From NCBI RefSeq assembly GCF_034424545.1, contig NZ_CP139970.1:2170001-2234000 (forward strand): 64,000 bases of DNA, read 5' to 3'. The notes beneath the pieces are model-generated. The model was not told the DNA's origin. It worked only from the letters and a program-made list of their open reading frames with translations, and did not search any database. The stretch comes from Trinickia caryophylli (GTDB lineage Bacteria; Pseudomonadota; Gammaproteobacteria; Burkholderiales; Burkholderiaceae). This document shows, in pieces, positions 52,622-62,853 of this stretch. Made by a program: the position numbers and the translations under genes. How positions within the stretch are numbered: the first letter of the stretch is position 1; each line of letters begins with the position of its first letter.

Positions 52622-53512
52622 TTACGCAGCCGTGTTGCCACGCAGGCGCACGAGGATGCCCTCGAGGGCGTCGAGGTTGCCGAAGTCGATCTGTACCTGC
52701 CCCCTGCCGCGGCGCCCCATCTTGATCTTCACCGCGGCGGCGAGCAGATCGGACAGCTCTTCCTCGAGACGCCGCGTGTCGCGGCCGCCGTCCGCCGGGT
52801 TCGCGCGCGCCTTGACCGCGGGCGCCGCCTTCGTCGTTACCGCCACGAGCCGCTCCGTCTCGCGCACCGACATGCGCTTGCTCACGACCTGATTCGCGAG
52901 CGTGATCTGCGTGGCCGCATCGACGGCCAGCAATGCACGCGCGTGCCCCATGTCGAGATCGCCCGCGAGCAGCATCGTCTGCACCGGCGCCGCCAGATTA
53001 AGCAGCCGCAGCAGGTTCGAGACGGCACTACGCGAACGGCCCACCGATTCGGCCGCCTGCTCGTGCGTAAAGTTGAATTCGTCGAGCAGGCGCTGAATGC
53101 CCTGAGCCTCTTCGAGCGGATTCAAGTCCTCGCGTTGGATGTTCTCGATCAGCGCCATGGCAGCGGCAGCCTGATCGGGCACATGCTTCACGAGCACGGG
53201 CACTTCCGCGAGCCCGGCCAGGTGCGCGGCACGGAAACGCCGTTCGCCCGCGATGATCTCGTATTTCTCGTCGGACACGGGGCGTACCAGGATCGGCTGC
53301 ATCAGCCCCTGCGCCCGAATGCTCGCCGCCAGCTCCTGCAGACTGCCCTCGTCCATGCGCGTGCGCGGCTGGTACTTGCCCGCCTGCAGCCTGCCGAGCG
53401 GCAGCACATTCGGCGCCCCCTCGTTTTTCGCTGCAGCCGTGATGTCCGGGCTGCCGCCGAGCAGCGCCTCCAGACCGCGCCCCAACCCCTTCTTTTTCGC
53501 TACCGCGTTCAT
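52622..53512 (-). CDS. parB: Chromosome-partitioning protein ParB
   Basis: A 296-residue CTPase clamp that loads at parS: N-terminal GLGRGLEALLG, CTP-binding GERRFRAAHLAGLAEVPVLV, ENIQREDLNPLEEAQ, HTH FTHEQAAESVGRSRSAVSNL, and the C-terminal dimerisation VQIDFGNLDALEGILVRLRG. It follows parA by 32 bases. Two parS sites lie within 5 kb. Confidence 0.98.
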   Translation of the reverse strand: MNAVAKKKGLGRGLEALLGGSPDITAAAKNEGAPNVLPLGRLQAGKYQPRTRMDEGSLQELAASIRAQGLMQPILVRPVSDEKYEIIAGERRFRAAHLAGLAEVPVLVKHVPDQAAAAMALIENIQREDLNPLEEAQGIQRLLDEFNFTHEQAAESVGRSRSAVSNLLRLLNLAAPVQTMLLAGDLDMGHARALLAVDAATQITLANQVVSKRMSVRETERLVAVTTKAAPAVKARANPADGGRDTRRLEEELSDLLAAAVKIKMGRRGRGQVQIDFGNLDALEGILVRLRGNTAA

Positions 53513-53544
53513 GCTCTGTCCTCGGTCCGCTTATTCCATATCGG

Positions 53545-54324
53545 TCATGCGTCGGCGAGCGCGCGCACGCGCTCGATCATCTCGGTGCCGAACTGCACGT
53601 ACGCCTGCGCGCCGCGCGAAGCCCGGTCGAACACGACTCCCGGCAACCCATAGCTCGGCGCCTCGGCCAATCGCACGTTGCGTGGAATCACGGCGTCGAA
53701 CACCTTGTCGCCGAAATGCTCCTTCAACTGATCGGACACCTGCTGCTGCAAGGTAATGCGCGGGTCGAACATGACACGCAGCAAGCCGATCACCTTCAGA
53801 TCGCGGTTGAGGTTCGCGTGCACCTGCTTGATCGTATTGACGAGGTCGGACAGGCCCTCGAGCGCGAAATATTCGCACTGCATAGGAATCACGACGCCAT
53901 GCGCCGCGCATAACGCGTTCAGCGTCAGCAATGAAAGCGCCGGCGGGCAATCGATGAGCACGAAGTCATAGTCGTCGGCTACGCGCGAGAGCGCTTCCTT
54001 GAGCTGGCGCTCGCGGTTCTGCACGCTGACGAGCTCGATCTCGGCGCCCGCGAGCTCACGGTTCGCCGGCAGTACGTCGTAGCCGACCGCCTCCGGCTTT
54101 ACGCGCGCCTCCGAGACGGAAACACCGTCTACGAGCACCTCGTATACGGTGTTTTCGCAATCGGCCTTGTTGATGCCGCTGCCCATCGTCGCATTGCCCT
54201 GCGGGTCCAGATCGATCAACAGCACGCGCTGCCCCTGCGACGCGAGACTCGCCGCGAGGTTGACCGCTGTCGTCGTTTTGCCGACGCCGCCTTTTTGATT
54301 CGCGACGCAGAAGATTTTTGCCAT
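53545..54324 (-). CDS. parA: Chromosome-partitioning ATPase ParA
   Basis: A 259-residue deviant Walker ATPase that positions the origin: NQKGGVGKTTTAVNLAASLA at the start, Walker B VLIDCPPALSLLTLNAL. The start MAKIFCVANQKGG at 54324 is the canonical N-terminus. It lies between rsmG and parB. Confidence 0.98.
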   Translation of the reverse strand: MAKIFCVANQKGGVGKTTTAVNLAASLASQGQRVLLIDLDPQGNATMGSGINKADCENTVYEVLVDGVSVSEARVKPEAVGYDVLPANRELAGAEIELVSVQNRERQLKEALSRVADDYDFVLIDCPPALSLLTLNALCAAHGVVIPMQCEYFALEGLSDLVNTIKQVHANLNRDLKVIGLLRVMFDPRITLQQQVSDQLKEHFGDKVFDAVIPRNVRLAEAPSYGLPGVVFDRASRGAQAYVQFGTEMIERVRALADA

Positions 54325-54369
54325 CGTAGGTTGAATCCTAAGGCATTGATTTTGAAGCAAAAATACCAA

Positions 54370-55059
54370 TCAGGCGACGGCCGGAGGCACCACTTCCACC
54401 AGATGGCGCTCGGCGTCGAGCATCGGTACCGTCAGCCGAATGACCTGTACCACGCGAACATCGGCCGGCAACCGGGCGATTTCGGCGTCAGGCTGCACGC
54501 CCTTCATTGCCCAAATCGAGCCGCGCTCGCTGACAAGATGACGCGCAAGTTTAACGAAATCCGCGAGTTCCGCGAATGCGCGCGAAACAATCGCGTCGAA
54601 TCGTGCCGGTACTTCGATACCCGGTCGCAGTGTTTCCACGCGCCCGGTCACGACCGACAAATTGCCGAGCTTCAGCTCAGCCTTGACCTGCGACTGAAAG
54701 GCCGTCTTCTTGTGAACAATGTCGTTCAACGTAACAGTACGATCAGGCAATACGATCGCGAGCACGATGCCGGGCAGGCCACCACCCGATCCAACGTCGA
54801 GAATCGATTGACCGGCGCGCGCAGCGAGGTGCGGAACAATCGAAAGCGAATCGAGCACGTGCTGAATCAACATCTGCCGCGGATCGCGAATCGCCGTCAG
54901 GTTGTAGACGGTATTCCACTTCGCTAGCAACGCGACGTAATCGATCAGCTTGTTCGACTGCTCCGCGGACAATTCGACGCCGAGCGCGGTACTGCCCTCG
55001 CTCAACAGTGCAAGCAAAGCGTCTCTGTCGATCGCGCCCGGCACCGTGCGCGCCGTCAT
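54370..55059 (-). CDS. rsmG: 16S rRNA (guanine-527-N7)-methyltransferase
   Basis: A 229-residue SAM methyltransferase: [17 protein letters not shown] site [20 protein letters not shown] and [18 protein letters not shown]. It overlaps the mnmG stop by 4 bases (ATGA), the usual mnmG-rsmG coupling. Confidence 0.97.
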   Translation of the reverse strand: MTARTVPGAIDRDALLALLSEGSTALGVELSAEQSNKLIDYVALLAKWNTVYNLTAIRDPRQMLIQHVLDSLSIVPHLAARAGQSILDVGSGGGLPGIVLAIVLPDRTVTLNDIVHKKTAFQSQVKAELKLGNLSVVTGRVETLRPGIEVPARFDAIVSRAFAELADFVKLARHLVSERGSIWAMKGVQPDAEIARLPADVRVVQVIRLTVPMLDAERHLVEVVPPAVA

Positions 55060-57023
55060 TGCGCCGCCGGGGCTGCGTCTGCCCCGTGATCATCGTTGAC
55101 GGCCGGCGATACGCCTCGGCGCCCCAGCCCTTTCTTCAGATGGACCATCAGCAACGAAATCGTGGCCGGGGTGATCCCCGAAATCCGCGAGGCCTGCCCG
55201 ATCGTTTCGGGCCGGTGCTGGTTGAGCTTCTGCCGCGCTTCAAAGGAAAGGCCGCGTACGGCCATATAGTCGATGCTCTCGGGCAAGCGCGTGTTCTCGT
55301 TCGCTTCGTTTCGCTCGATCTCGCCAGCTTGCCGCTCGATGTAGCCCTGATACTTGACCCCGATCTCGATCTGCTCCTTGATCTGAGCAAGCAAAACCGG
55401 ATCATCGGCCAGCGGCTCAGCCGGGCCGCACGTTCCTTCCCGCAAACCGCAAACACCGTCGTAGGTCACGCCGGGCCGGCGCAGTAACTCGGCGAGGCTG
55501 TACTCGTGATCGATCGGCTTTCCGAGCAATGCGGTCGCCTCTGCGGCGGACAATGTCTTGGGATTCACCCACATCATCCTCAGCCGCTCTGTTTCACGTG
55601 AAACAGCGTCGCGCTTGCGGCTGAATGCCCCCCACCGCTCGTCGTCCACGACACCGAGTTCGCGCCCGATTTCGGTCAGACGCATATCGGCATTGTCCTC
55701 GCGCAAGCTGAGGCGATATTCGGCCCGGCTCGTGAACATCCGGTACGGCTCGGACACACCGCGTGTCACAAGGTCGTCCACCAGCACGCCGAGGTAGGCT
55801 TGATCGCGGCGTGGCGCCCACGCCTCTTTCTCCTGAACATAGCGGCCGGCATTGATGCCCGCCAGCAGGCCCTGTGCAGCGGCCTCCTCATAACCCGTCG
55901 TGCCGTTGATCTGTCCGGCAAAGAAAAGGCCACGAATCGCTTTAGTTTCGAGAGAAGCCTTCAGGCCCCGCGGATCGAAGTAGTCGTACTCGATTGCGTA
56001 GCCGGGCCGCAGGATATGCGCGTTTTCCAGCCCCGACATGGATCGGACGAGGGCCAGTTGAACGTCGAAAGGCAAGCTTGTCGAAATGCCGTTCGGATAG
56101 AACTCGTTGGTCGTCAGCCCCTCCGGTTCAAGGAAGATCTGGTGCGAGTCCTTCGATGCAAACCGGTGAATCTTGTCTTCGATCGACGGGCAGTAGCGCG
56201 GCCCTACTCCTTCGATGACGCCGGTATACATCGGCGACCGGTCGAGTCCCCCGCGGATGATCTCGTGGGTCCGCTCATTCGTATGCGTCACCCAGCAAGG
56301 CAACTGCCGCGGGTGTTGCTCTGCCCGGCCGAGAAACGAGAAAACCGGGATAGGGTCCAGATCGCCCGGCTGCTCTTCCAGCTTCGAGAAGTCGATCGTG
56401 CGCCCATCGATACGCGGCGGCGTACCGGTTTTCAGTCGGCCTTGAGGCAGCTTCAGCTCCTTCAAACGAGCAGACAACGTCACGGCGGCCGGATCGCCCG
56501 CGCGCCCGCCCGTATAGTTGTTCAAGCCCACGTGGATCTTGCCATCGAGGAAGGTGCCCGCCGTAAGAACGACAGCGCGCGAGCGGAAGCGAATGCCAAC
56601 TTGGGTAACGGCGCCGACCACGCGATCGCCTTCGACCATCAGGTCTTCCACGGCCTGCTGGAACAGCCAGAGGTTAGGCTGGTTCTCGAGCCGGCGCCGA
56701 ATGGCCTGCTTATAGAGAATGCGGTCAGCCTGGGCCCTCGTCGCACGAACGGCGGGTCCCTTGGACGAGTTGAGAATTCGAAACTGAATGCCGCCCTCGT
56801 CTGTGGCCGCAGCCATGGCACCGCCGAGCGCATCCACCTCTTTGACCAGATGACCTTTGCCGATCCCGCCAATCGACGGGTTGCAACTCATCTGGCCAAG
56901 CGTTTCGATGTTGTGCGTAAGCAGCAGTGTCTTGGCGCCCATGCGCGCCGACGCCAATGCGGCCTCGGTGCCGGCATGACCACCGCCGACAACGATGACG
57001 TCAAATTCAGTGGGATAAAGCAT
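55056..57023 (-). CDS. mnmG: tRNA uridine-34 carboxymethylaminomethyl-modifying enzyme MnmG
   Basis: A 655-residue FAD enzyme, partner of MnmE in tRNA U34 modification: dinucleotide-binding [40 protein letters not shown], signature [11 protein letters not shown] and a C-terminal helical domain. A parS site lies inside the coding sequence near codon 475, encoding VSRET. The promoter region upstream has a second parS. Confidence 0.98.
   Translation of the reverse strand: MLYPTEFDVIVVGGGHAGTEAALASARMGAKTLLLTHNIETLGQMSCNPSIGGIGKGHLVKEVDALGGAMAAATDEGGIQFRILNSSKGPAVRATRAQADRILYKQAIRRRLENQPNLWLFQQAVEDLMVEGDRVVGAVTQVGIRFRSRAVVLTAGTFLDGKIHVGLNNYTGGRAGDPAAVTLSARLKELKLPQGRLKTGTPPRIDGRTIDFSKLEEQPGDLDPIPVFSFLGRAEQHPRQLPCWVTHTNERTHEIIRGGLDRSPMYTGVIEGVGPRYCPSIEDKIHRFASKDSHQIFLEPEGLTTNEFYPNGISTSLPFDVQLALVRSMSGLENAHILRPGYAIEYDYFDPRGLKASLETKAIRGLFFAGQINGTTGYEEAAAQGLLAGINAGRYVQEKEAWAPRRDQAYLGVLVDDLVTRGVSEPYRMFTSRAEYRLSLREDNADMRLTEIGRELGVVDDERWGAFSRKRDAVSRETERLRMMWVNPKTLSAAEATALLGKPIDHEYSLAELLRRPGVTYDGVCGLREGTCGPAEPLADDPVLLAQIKEQIEIGVKYQGYIERQAGEIERNEANENTRLPESIDYMAVRGLSFEARQKLNQHRPETIGQASRISGITPATISLLMVHLKKGLGRRGVSPAVNDDHGADAAPAAQ
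55590..55605. promoter_or_regulatory. parS site TGTTTCACGTGAAACA, inside mnmG
   Basis: Perfect 16-bp palindrome of the ParB-binding consensus on the major chromosome of Burkholderia (TGTTNCACGTGAAACA), encoded in frame within mnmG. Confidence 0.95.
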
Positions 57024-57129
57024 TGCGGACCTCGCGCATCGAAAAAGCGCGAGCCTGTGGGAAATGGGATATGCGCGGAATTATAACGGGTTCGCCTGGG
57101 CCGCGACCTTCCCCGAATGGTCAAAACAA

Positions 57130-57145
57130 TGTTCCACGTGAAACA
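57130..57145. promoter_or_regulatory. parS site TGTTCCACGTGAAACA
   Basis: Second ParB-binding palindrome, one base from symmetric, 107 bases upstream of the mnmG start; a further half-site CACGTGG follows at about 57161. Confidence 0.93.
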
Positions 57146-57299
57146 AGACCGGCAAAATCACGTGGAATGCCTCGGCAGCGGCGTTTCCGAGGCGCTTCAT
57201 ATGCTTTCCACCGCAGGCGCTTAGTCACGCGTTGGCCTTGGATTGAAGCCTGCCGTGCGAACCCGCGAGTACGAGCGATTCAGCAGCTTCAAAAATGGA

Positions 57300-57320
57300 A
57301 ACGGGCCACAAGGGCCCGTT
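57300..57320 (-). terminator. Terminator after livF
   Basis: Stem AACGGGCC / GGCCCGTT with a 5-base loop and, on the minus strand, a delayed T-rich stretch. About 52 bases past the livF stop. Confidence 0.65.
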
Positions 57321-57372
57321 CTTCACTCGTTACGCGCGAGGATTGGTAGGACGCGGAACACCCGCGCCATGG

Positions 57373-58158
57373 TCATGCCGCCGACTTCCTGGCTAAGCCC
57401 AGATAAGTTTCGACAACGCGCGGATGGTTCGCCAAAAACGCGGCCTCTCCCTCCAAGACCTGCTCGCCGGTCTCGAGGACGTAGCCATAATCGGAGACCT
57501 GCAGCGCAGCTCGCGCATTCTGCTCGACGAGCAGGATCGCCACACCGGTGCGCTTGAGCGCGCTGATGATGTGGAAGATCTCCTTGACGATCAGCGGCGC
57601 CAGCCCGAGGCTCGGCTCGTCGAGCATAAGGACGTCGGGCTTGCCCATCAGGGCGCGCCCCAGCGCCAGCATTTGCCGCTCGCCGCCGGAGAGCGTTCCT
57701 GCAGCCTGCCTGCGGCGTTCCTTCAAGCGAGGAAACAGCTCGAAGACCGGGGCCAACTGATCGAGGAAGTCGCGCTCGCCAGCTCGCTTGCGCCGATAGG
57801 CGCCAAGCAGCAGGTTGTCCTCCACCGTCATCGTCGCAAACAACTCGCGCTTTTCGGGCACGAGGCAAACACCGCGTGCGACGCGCGCCTCCACCGGCAG
57901 CGCACCGATATCTTCGCCGCGGTAGACAACGGCCCCACTCGCTCGTCCGGTGGCCGGCAGCGCTCCCATGATGGCATTCAGCAGCGTCGATTTGCCCGCA
58001 CCGTTGGGGCCGATGACGCTCACGATCTGCCCTGGTCGGGCTACGATCGAGGCATCGCGCAATGCCTCCACCTTGCCGTACCGGACAAACAGATGCGACG
58101 CGGCGAGCAACGGCGTGGCGGGCGTGGGGGTTGCCTGGGAAGTCTCGATTTCGCTCAT
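57373..58158 (-). CDS. livF: Branched-chain amino acid ABC transporter ATP-binding protein LivF
   Basis: A 261-residue ABC ATPase: Walker A GPNGAGKSTLLNAIMG, signature LSGGERQMLALGRALM, Walker B VLMLDEPSLGLAPLIV. It is the second ATPase of a LIV-type (HAAT) importer and follows the fused permease-ATPase by one base, so the two are translationally coupled. ATG 58158 is used. Confidence 0.95.
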   Translation of the reverse strand: MSEIETSQATPTPATPLLAASHLFVRYGKVEALRDASIVARPGQIVSVIGPNGAGKSTLLNAIMGALPATGRASGAVVYRGEDIGALPVEARVARGVCLVPEKRELFATMTVEDNLLLGAYRRKRAGERDFLDQLAPVFELFPRLKERRRQAAGTLSGGERQMLALGRALMGKPDVLMLDEPSLGLAPLIVKEIFHIISALKRTGVAILLVEQNARAALQVSDYGYVLETGEQVLEGEAAFLANHPRVVETYLGLARKSAA

Positions 58159-58159
58159 C

Positions 58160-59947
58160 TCAGTCCACCCCTCCCAAATAAGCTTCGAGTACGGCCGGAT
58201 CTTTCTGAACCTCCTCGGGCAGTCCATGTGCGATACGCGTGCCGAACTCCATGACAACGACGCGGTCTGCCAGGTTCATGACGAAATCCATGTCGTGCTC
58301 GACCAGCAGCACGCTCATGCCCTCCGCTTTCAGTTTGCGCAGCAACTCCGCCAGCCGCTGCGTCTCCAGGTACCGCAGGCCTGCGGCGGGCTCGTCGAGC
58401 AGCAACAGCGCCGGGTCGCCGGCCAGCGCCCGCGCGATTTCGAGCACCCGCTGCTGGCCCAGCGCGAGGCTCCCCGCCTCTTCGTAGAGATGGGGCTCGA
58501 GGCCGACACGGCGAATCTGCCGAGCGGCCTCGGCCATCAGGCGATTCTCTTCCGAGCGGTTGAGCCGCGCGATACTGCGCCACACGCCTGCGTGGCCCCG
58601 CAAGTGCGCACCGAGCGCGACGTTCTCGAGCACCGTCATTCCGGGCAGCAGCTTGACGTGCTGGAACGTCCGGGCGATCCCGCGTCTGGCGATTTCACGT
58701 GAGCCGAGCCGGTCGATCCGTTCGCCGGCGAAATGGATCGCGCCGCCGGTAAGCTGCAGCACGCCGGTCACGAGGTTGAACGTCGTCGATTTGCCTGCCC
58801 CGTTGGGTCCGATCAACGCGACGATCTCGCCAGCCTCCACGCTGAAGCTGACATCGTTGACGGCAACGAGCCCGCCGAAGGCCTTTCTCGCTCGCTCGAC
58901 GGCCAGCAACGGCGCGCCCGCCCGCGCTTTTGTGCGATGCGGCAAATTCTCCGCCGTTTCGGGCACCTGCGCCGCGGGACCACGTGGAAAGAGCCGAGCC
59001 ACAAAGGGCCATACGCCCTCGCGCGCATATTGCAGCAGCACAACCATGACGATGCCGAAGACGATCGTCTCGAAATTGCCGCTTTGGCCCAGCAACGCGG
59101 GCAACAGCGTTTGGAGGTAATCCTGAACCACGGTCAGAACAGCCGCACCCAGAATCGCGCCCCACACGTGCGAGACACCGCCCACGACCGCCATGAACAA
59201 ATACTCGATGCCGTGATTGAGGCCGAATGGCGTCGGGTTCACGGCCCGCTGCAGATGGGCGTAGAGAAAGCCCGAAATGGCCGCGAGCACGGCCGAATAG
59301 ACGAAGATGACGACGCGCAGCCACGCCGTATGAACACCCATCGCCTCGGCCATGACACCGGCGCCGCGCAGCGCGCGAATGGCACGCCCAGGCCGGCTGT
59401 CGAGAAGGTTCTGAACCGAGAGCACGGCCAAGAGCACGACGAGCCAGATCAGATAGTAGACGCTGCGTCCCGAAGCGAGCGCGAAGCCGAACACGGACAA
59501 CGGTGGAATACCGTTGATGCCGTCGTATTTCCCGAGCCAGTCGACATTGCCGAACAGGTAGTAAAGAGACAGCCCCCAGGCGATCGTGCCGAGCGGCAGG
59601 AAATGCCCCGACAAGCGCATCGTGACGGCACCGATCACGAGCGCGACCACGACCGTGAGCGCGATGCCGACGAGAAGCGCGAGCCACGGCGAGACTGCGA
59701 ATTGCGTCGTCAGATAGGCACTCGCATAGGCCCCTACGCCGACAAACGCAGCCTGGCCGAAGCTCGTCATGCCGCCGATACCCGTCAGCAGCACGAGCCC
59801 GATTGCGACGATCGAATAAAGGCCGATGTAGTTCGCAAGGGTGATCCAGTATTCGGGCACGCGCAGCGCGCCTGGCAGCACCGGCAGCAGGAAGATGACG
59901 ACGAGGAAAAGCCGGAACGGCGTGACGACGGAGAAAAAGCGTTTCAT
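58160..59947 (-). CDS. Fused branched-chain amino acid ABC permease-ATPase (LivM-LivG)
   Basis: A 595-residue fusion: residues about 1-310 are a LivM-type permease with many membrane helices (LLTGIGGMTSFGQAAFVGVG, FGLNHGIEYLFMAVVGGVSH), and after a linker (AQVPETAENLPHRTKARAGA) residues about 345-595 are a LivG-type ATPase (Walker A GPNGAGKSTTFNLVTG, signature SLALGQQRVLEIARAL, Walker B LLLDEPAAGL). Operons usually encode these separately. The membrane and ATPase halves face the cytoplasm in the same complex with LivH and LivF. Confidence 0.93.
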   Translation of the reverse strand: MKRFFSVVTPFRLFLVVIFLLPVLPGALRVPEYWITLANYIGLYSIVAIGLVLLTGIGGMTSFGQAAFVGVGAYASAYLTTQFAVSPWLALLVGIALTVVVALVIGAVTMRLSGHFLPLGTIAWGLSLYYLFGNVDWLGKYDGINGIPPLSVFGFALASGRSVYYLIWLVVLLAVLSVQNLLDSRPGRAIRALRGAGVMAEAMGVHTAWLRVVIFVYSAVLAAISGFLYAHLQRAVNPTPFGLNHGIEYLFMAVVGGVSHVWGAILGAAVLTVVQDYLQTLLPALLGQSGNFETIVFGIVMVVLLQYAREGVWPFVARLFPRGPAAQVPETAENLPHRTKARAGAPLLAVERARKAFGGLVAVNDVSFSVEAGEIVALIGPNGAGKSTTFNLVTGVLQLTGGAIHFAGERIDRLGSREIARRGIARTFQHVKLLPGMTVLENVALGAHLRGHAGVWRSIARLNRSEENRLMAEAARQIRRVGLEPHLYEEAGSLALGQQRVLEIARALAGDPALLLLDEPAAGLRYLETQRLAELLRKLKAEGMSVLLVEHDMDFVMNLADRVVVMEFGTRIAHGLPEEVQKDPAVLEAYLGGVD

Positions 59948-59951
59948 GTGC

Positions 59952-61007
59952 TCACTCCGCTTCTTCTTCGACGTGGCCGCTCGTGAGGCTGCGCCAGAGC
60001 AGGACGGGAATGATCAGCGTAAAGACGATCACTTCCTTGTAGGCGCTCGCCCAGAACGACGAATACGATTCGAGCAGACCGACGAGCAGCGAGCCCGCCG
60101 CGGCGAGCGGATAGCTGACGAGGCCGCCGACGATCGCGCCAACGAAGCCCTTGAGGCCGATCAAGAACCCCGAGTCGTAATAGATCGTCGTAATCGGCGC
60201 CACGAGCACGCCGGACAGCACGCCCAGCCCGGCCGCCAGCGTGAAGGCGAGCCGCCCCGCCTGCGCCGTCCCGATGCCGACGAGCCGGGCGCCGAGGCGG
60301 TTGATCGACGTCGCGCGCAACGCCTTGCCCGAGATCGACCGGCCGAAATAAACATACAGCGCGACGATCAGCGCGAGGGCTGTGAGAACGACCCAGATGC
60401 TTTGCCCTGTGACCGACAGGCTCCCCACGGCGAACGTCGCATCGGAAAACGGCGCGGTGCGCGAGCCCTCGGCGCCGAACATGAGAAGCCCGAGCCCCAC
60501 CATCGCGAAATGGACGGCCACCGCGACGATCAGCAGCAGCAACGTCGAAGCTTCCGCAATCGGCTCATAGGCGAGCCGATAAACGAGCGGCCCCATGGGC
60601 ACGACGATCAGCAGCGTCAATGCGATCTGCGCGATCATCGGCAATGCCATCGTGCTCGCCTTGGTGCTCAGCAGATAGACCGCAGCCGGCAACAGCAAAT
60701 AGCGCCCCGCGCCGAGTGCGATCGTGCGCGAAAGCTGCCGCCGCCGTTCGGCATGGCGTATGACGCCCAACATCTCGACGACGAAACAGGCGGCGCCCAG
60801 CGCAAGCAACAGCCTCGACGTGGGCGGCACCTTGTTCGACTGCAGCATCGCCAGCGTCAACGCGCCATACGAGACGAATTCGCCTTGCGGAATGAAGATG
60901 ACGCGCGTCACCGAAAAGACGAGCACGAGCGCCAGCGCGAGCAGTGCGTAAACGGCGCCTGTGGTGATCCCGTCCTGCGCCAGGATTGCGGCGATCGATA
61001 AATCCAT
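59952..61007 (-). CDS. livH: Branched-chain amino acid ABC permease LivH
   Basis: A 351-residue membrane permease starting MDLSIAAILAQDGITTGAVY, with FSVTRVIFIPQGEFVSYGAL, RATSINRLGARLVGIGTAQA and the terminal LIIPVLLWRSLTSG. It is somewhat longer than E. coli LivH (308), with an extra central hydrophobic region. It is followed within 5 bases by the fused livMG gene. Confidence 0.92.
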   Translation of the reverse strand: MDLSIAAILAQDGITTGAVYALLALALVLVFSVTRVIFIPQGEFVSYGALTLAMLQSNKVPPTSRLLLALGAACFVVEMLGVIRHAERRRQLSRTIALGAGRYLLLPAAVYLLSTKASTMALPMIAQIALTLLIVVPMGPLVYRLAYEPIAEASTLLLLIVAVAVHFAMVGLGLLMFGAEGSRTAPFSDATFAVGSLSVTGQSIWVVLTALALIVALYVYFGRSISGKALRATSINRLGARLVGIGTAQAGRLAFTLAAGLGVLSGVLVAPITTIYYDSGFLIGLKGFVGAIVGGLVSYPLAAAGSLLVGLLESYSSFWASAYKEVIVFTLIIPVLLWRSLTSGHVEEEAE

Positions 61008-61192
61008 GCTTCGTTGTTGTCCTAATGCATGGCGCGGCCCGCGCTGCGCGCACGGCCGGCCCGGGAGACGATATACAGCACGCAGAAAAACGGTGAGACG
61101 ATCGAAGCGCCCCGCGACCGCGAAAATGCGCGAGTGGCAAGGACGCGCATGCGAACGCACCCTGCCCGCCGTGGCACCTCGTCAACGGCGCA

Positions 61193-62344
61193 TTACTCGC
61201 CGACGACCTTCCATTTGCCGTCGAGGATCTGCACCATCACGCGGGCGCGCTTGTCGAAACCGTTGTGGTCGGTCGGCGTGACGTTCATGACCCCATGCGA
61301 GACGCTCAAGTCCTTGAGCCCTTCGAGCGCCGCGCGCAGCGCCGTGCGGAACGCCTCCGTGCCGGGTTGCGCCTGTTTGAGCGCCACCGGAATGGCTTTT
61401 TGCAGCATCTGGCCGGCGTCCCATGCATGTCCGCCGAACGTGACGACGGAGTCCTTGCCGTACTTCGCCTCATAGGCGTTCTTGTAGGCAAGTGCCGAGC
61501 GCTTGACCGGGTTGCTGTCGGCAAGCTGATCGGCGACGAGAATCGGGCCGGCCGGCAGTACTTCGCCGTTGCAGTCCTTGCCGCACAGGCGCAGGAAATC
61601 GTTGTTGGCCACGCCGTGCGTCTGATAGACGGCGCCGGCATAGCCGCGTGCCTTCAGCTCCTTGGCCGGCAGCGCGGCAGGCGTGCCGGAGCCCGCGATG
61701 AGCACCGCATCGGGCCGCGCGCTGATCGTCTTGAGCACCTGTCCCGTCACAGAGGTGTCGTTGCGCGCGTAGCGCTCGTCGCCGACGAGCTTGATGCCGT
61801 GCTCTTGCGCCGCCTTCGTAAAGGCTTTGTGCCAGCTCTCGCCATACGCGTCGGTGAAGCCGATGAAGCCGACTGTTTTCACGCCGTGCGCCTGCATGTA
61901 CGCCGCGATGGCATCCGCCATGAGGCTATCGTTTTGCGGCGTCTTGAACGCCCATTGGCGGCGCGCGTCCACCGGCTGCACGATGTCGGCCGAGGCGGCG
62001 AGCGAGATCATCGGCGTCTTCGCCTGCGACACGATGTCGAGCATCGCCATCGAGTTGGGCGTGATCGTGGAGCCGACGATCACGTCGACATGATCTTCAT
62101 CGATGAGCTTGTGCGTGTCCTGCACTGCTTTCGTGGAATCGGTTGCGTCGTCGAGCACGATGTACTCCACGCTCTTGCCGCCGATTTCCTTCGGCAGCAG
62201 ATCGATGGTCTTTTTCTCGGGAATGCCGAGCGACGCCGCGGGACCCGTCAGCGAAAGCACCACACCGACCTTGACCTGCGCCTGTGCCGCGCTTGCGATA
62301 CCGACCAATGCCGCGACGACCCCGCTCGCCACCCAATGCCTCAT
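61193..62344 (-). CDS. livJ: Branched-chain amino acid ABC substrate-binding protein LivJ-type
   Basis: A 383-residue periplasmic binding protein with signal peptide (VASGVVAALVGIASAAQA), VKVGVVLSLTGPAASLGIPE, and IVGSTITPNSMAMLDIVSQA. GGAG precedes the ATG at 62344; an ATG two codons upstream is possible. It heads the livJ-livH-livMG-livF cluster with a 185-base gap before livH. Confidence 0.93.
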   Translation of the reverse strand: MRHWVASGVVAALVGIASAAQAQVKVGVVLSLTGPAASLGIPEKKTIDLLPKEIGGKSVEYIVLDDATDSTKAVQDTHKLIDEDHVDVIVGSTITPNSMAMLDIVSQAKTPMISLAASADIVQPVDARRQWAFKTPQNDSLMADAIAAYMQAHGVKTVGFIGFTDAYGESWHKAFTKAAQEHGIKLVGDERYARNDTSVTGQVLKTISARPDAVLIAGSGTPAALPAKELKARGYAGAVYQTHGVANNDFLRLCGKDCNGEVLPAGPILVADQLADSNPVKRSALAYKNAYEAKYGKDSVVTFGGHAWDAGQMLQKAIPVALKQAQPGTEAFRTALRAALEGLKDLSVSHGVMNVTPTDHNGFDKRARVMVQILDGKWKVVGE

Positions 62345-62853
62345 TGTCATCTCCAATCTCCAGACGCTTTGCGCAAGCGCACTTGCGGCCGGCCAGACAG
62401 GCCGGCATTCGAAACGAATTGAATCGAAAAAAAGAATCGTATCGCGCCGCGATCGAATCGCGCTCGAATCATGCACCAATGATCGGATAAAAAAACGACA
62501 GAGCCGGCGCGCAGTGGATTGCGCCTGCGCAAAGCAGGCAAGGAAGTACAGCGCGAATGCAGCCGCGCACATCACCGGTGCACGCAGCGCATGCGGCACG
62601 GAACGACTGCACGGAAAACGTATGCGCGAAACGCACATGGGCACGCATGCGGAAAATTGGACGCGCAAATAAAAAGCGCTGTTGGATCCTATCCAACAGC
62701 GCTTTCGTCCGGGCACTGAGTGCCTCGCTTGTCTCCTCGTTCTCCACCTGCAAATTCGGTGCATCAGAACTGGAACGAAGATTAAACGTCCGCGTCTGCT
62801 GCGACAACCTAGCACTTTCCCTAGTGGTGCAAGCTCGCACGCAATTAGCGCAT
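62345..62853. other. Gap upstream of livJ
   Basis: 509 bases holding a strong terminator of the upstream liv cluster (62673-62705) and the presumed livJ promoter region; no gene seen. Confidence 0.5.
62673..62705 (-). terminator. Perfect 15-bp stem terminator
   Basis: AAAGCGCTGTTGGAT / ATCCAACAGCGCTTT around a CCT loop; on the minus strand a T-run follows (TTTTTATTT). It ends the livH-livM transcript. Confidence 0.92.

Larger units (their letters stand above)
57024..57372. other. mnmG upstream gap with parS
   Basis: 349 bases between mnmG and livF: a TATAAT -10 element for mnmG (57080-57085, minus) with only a weak -35, one parS site, and the livF terminator. No gene. Confidence 0.6.
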
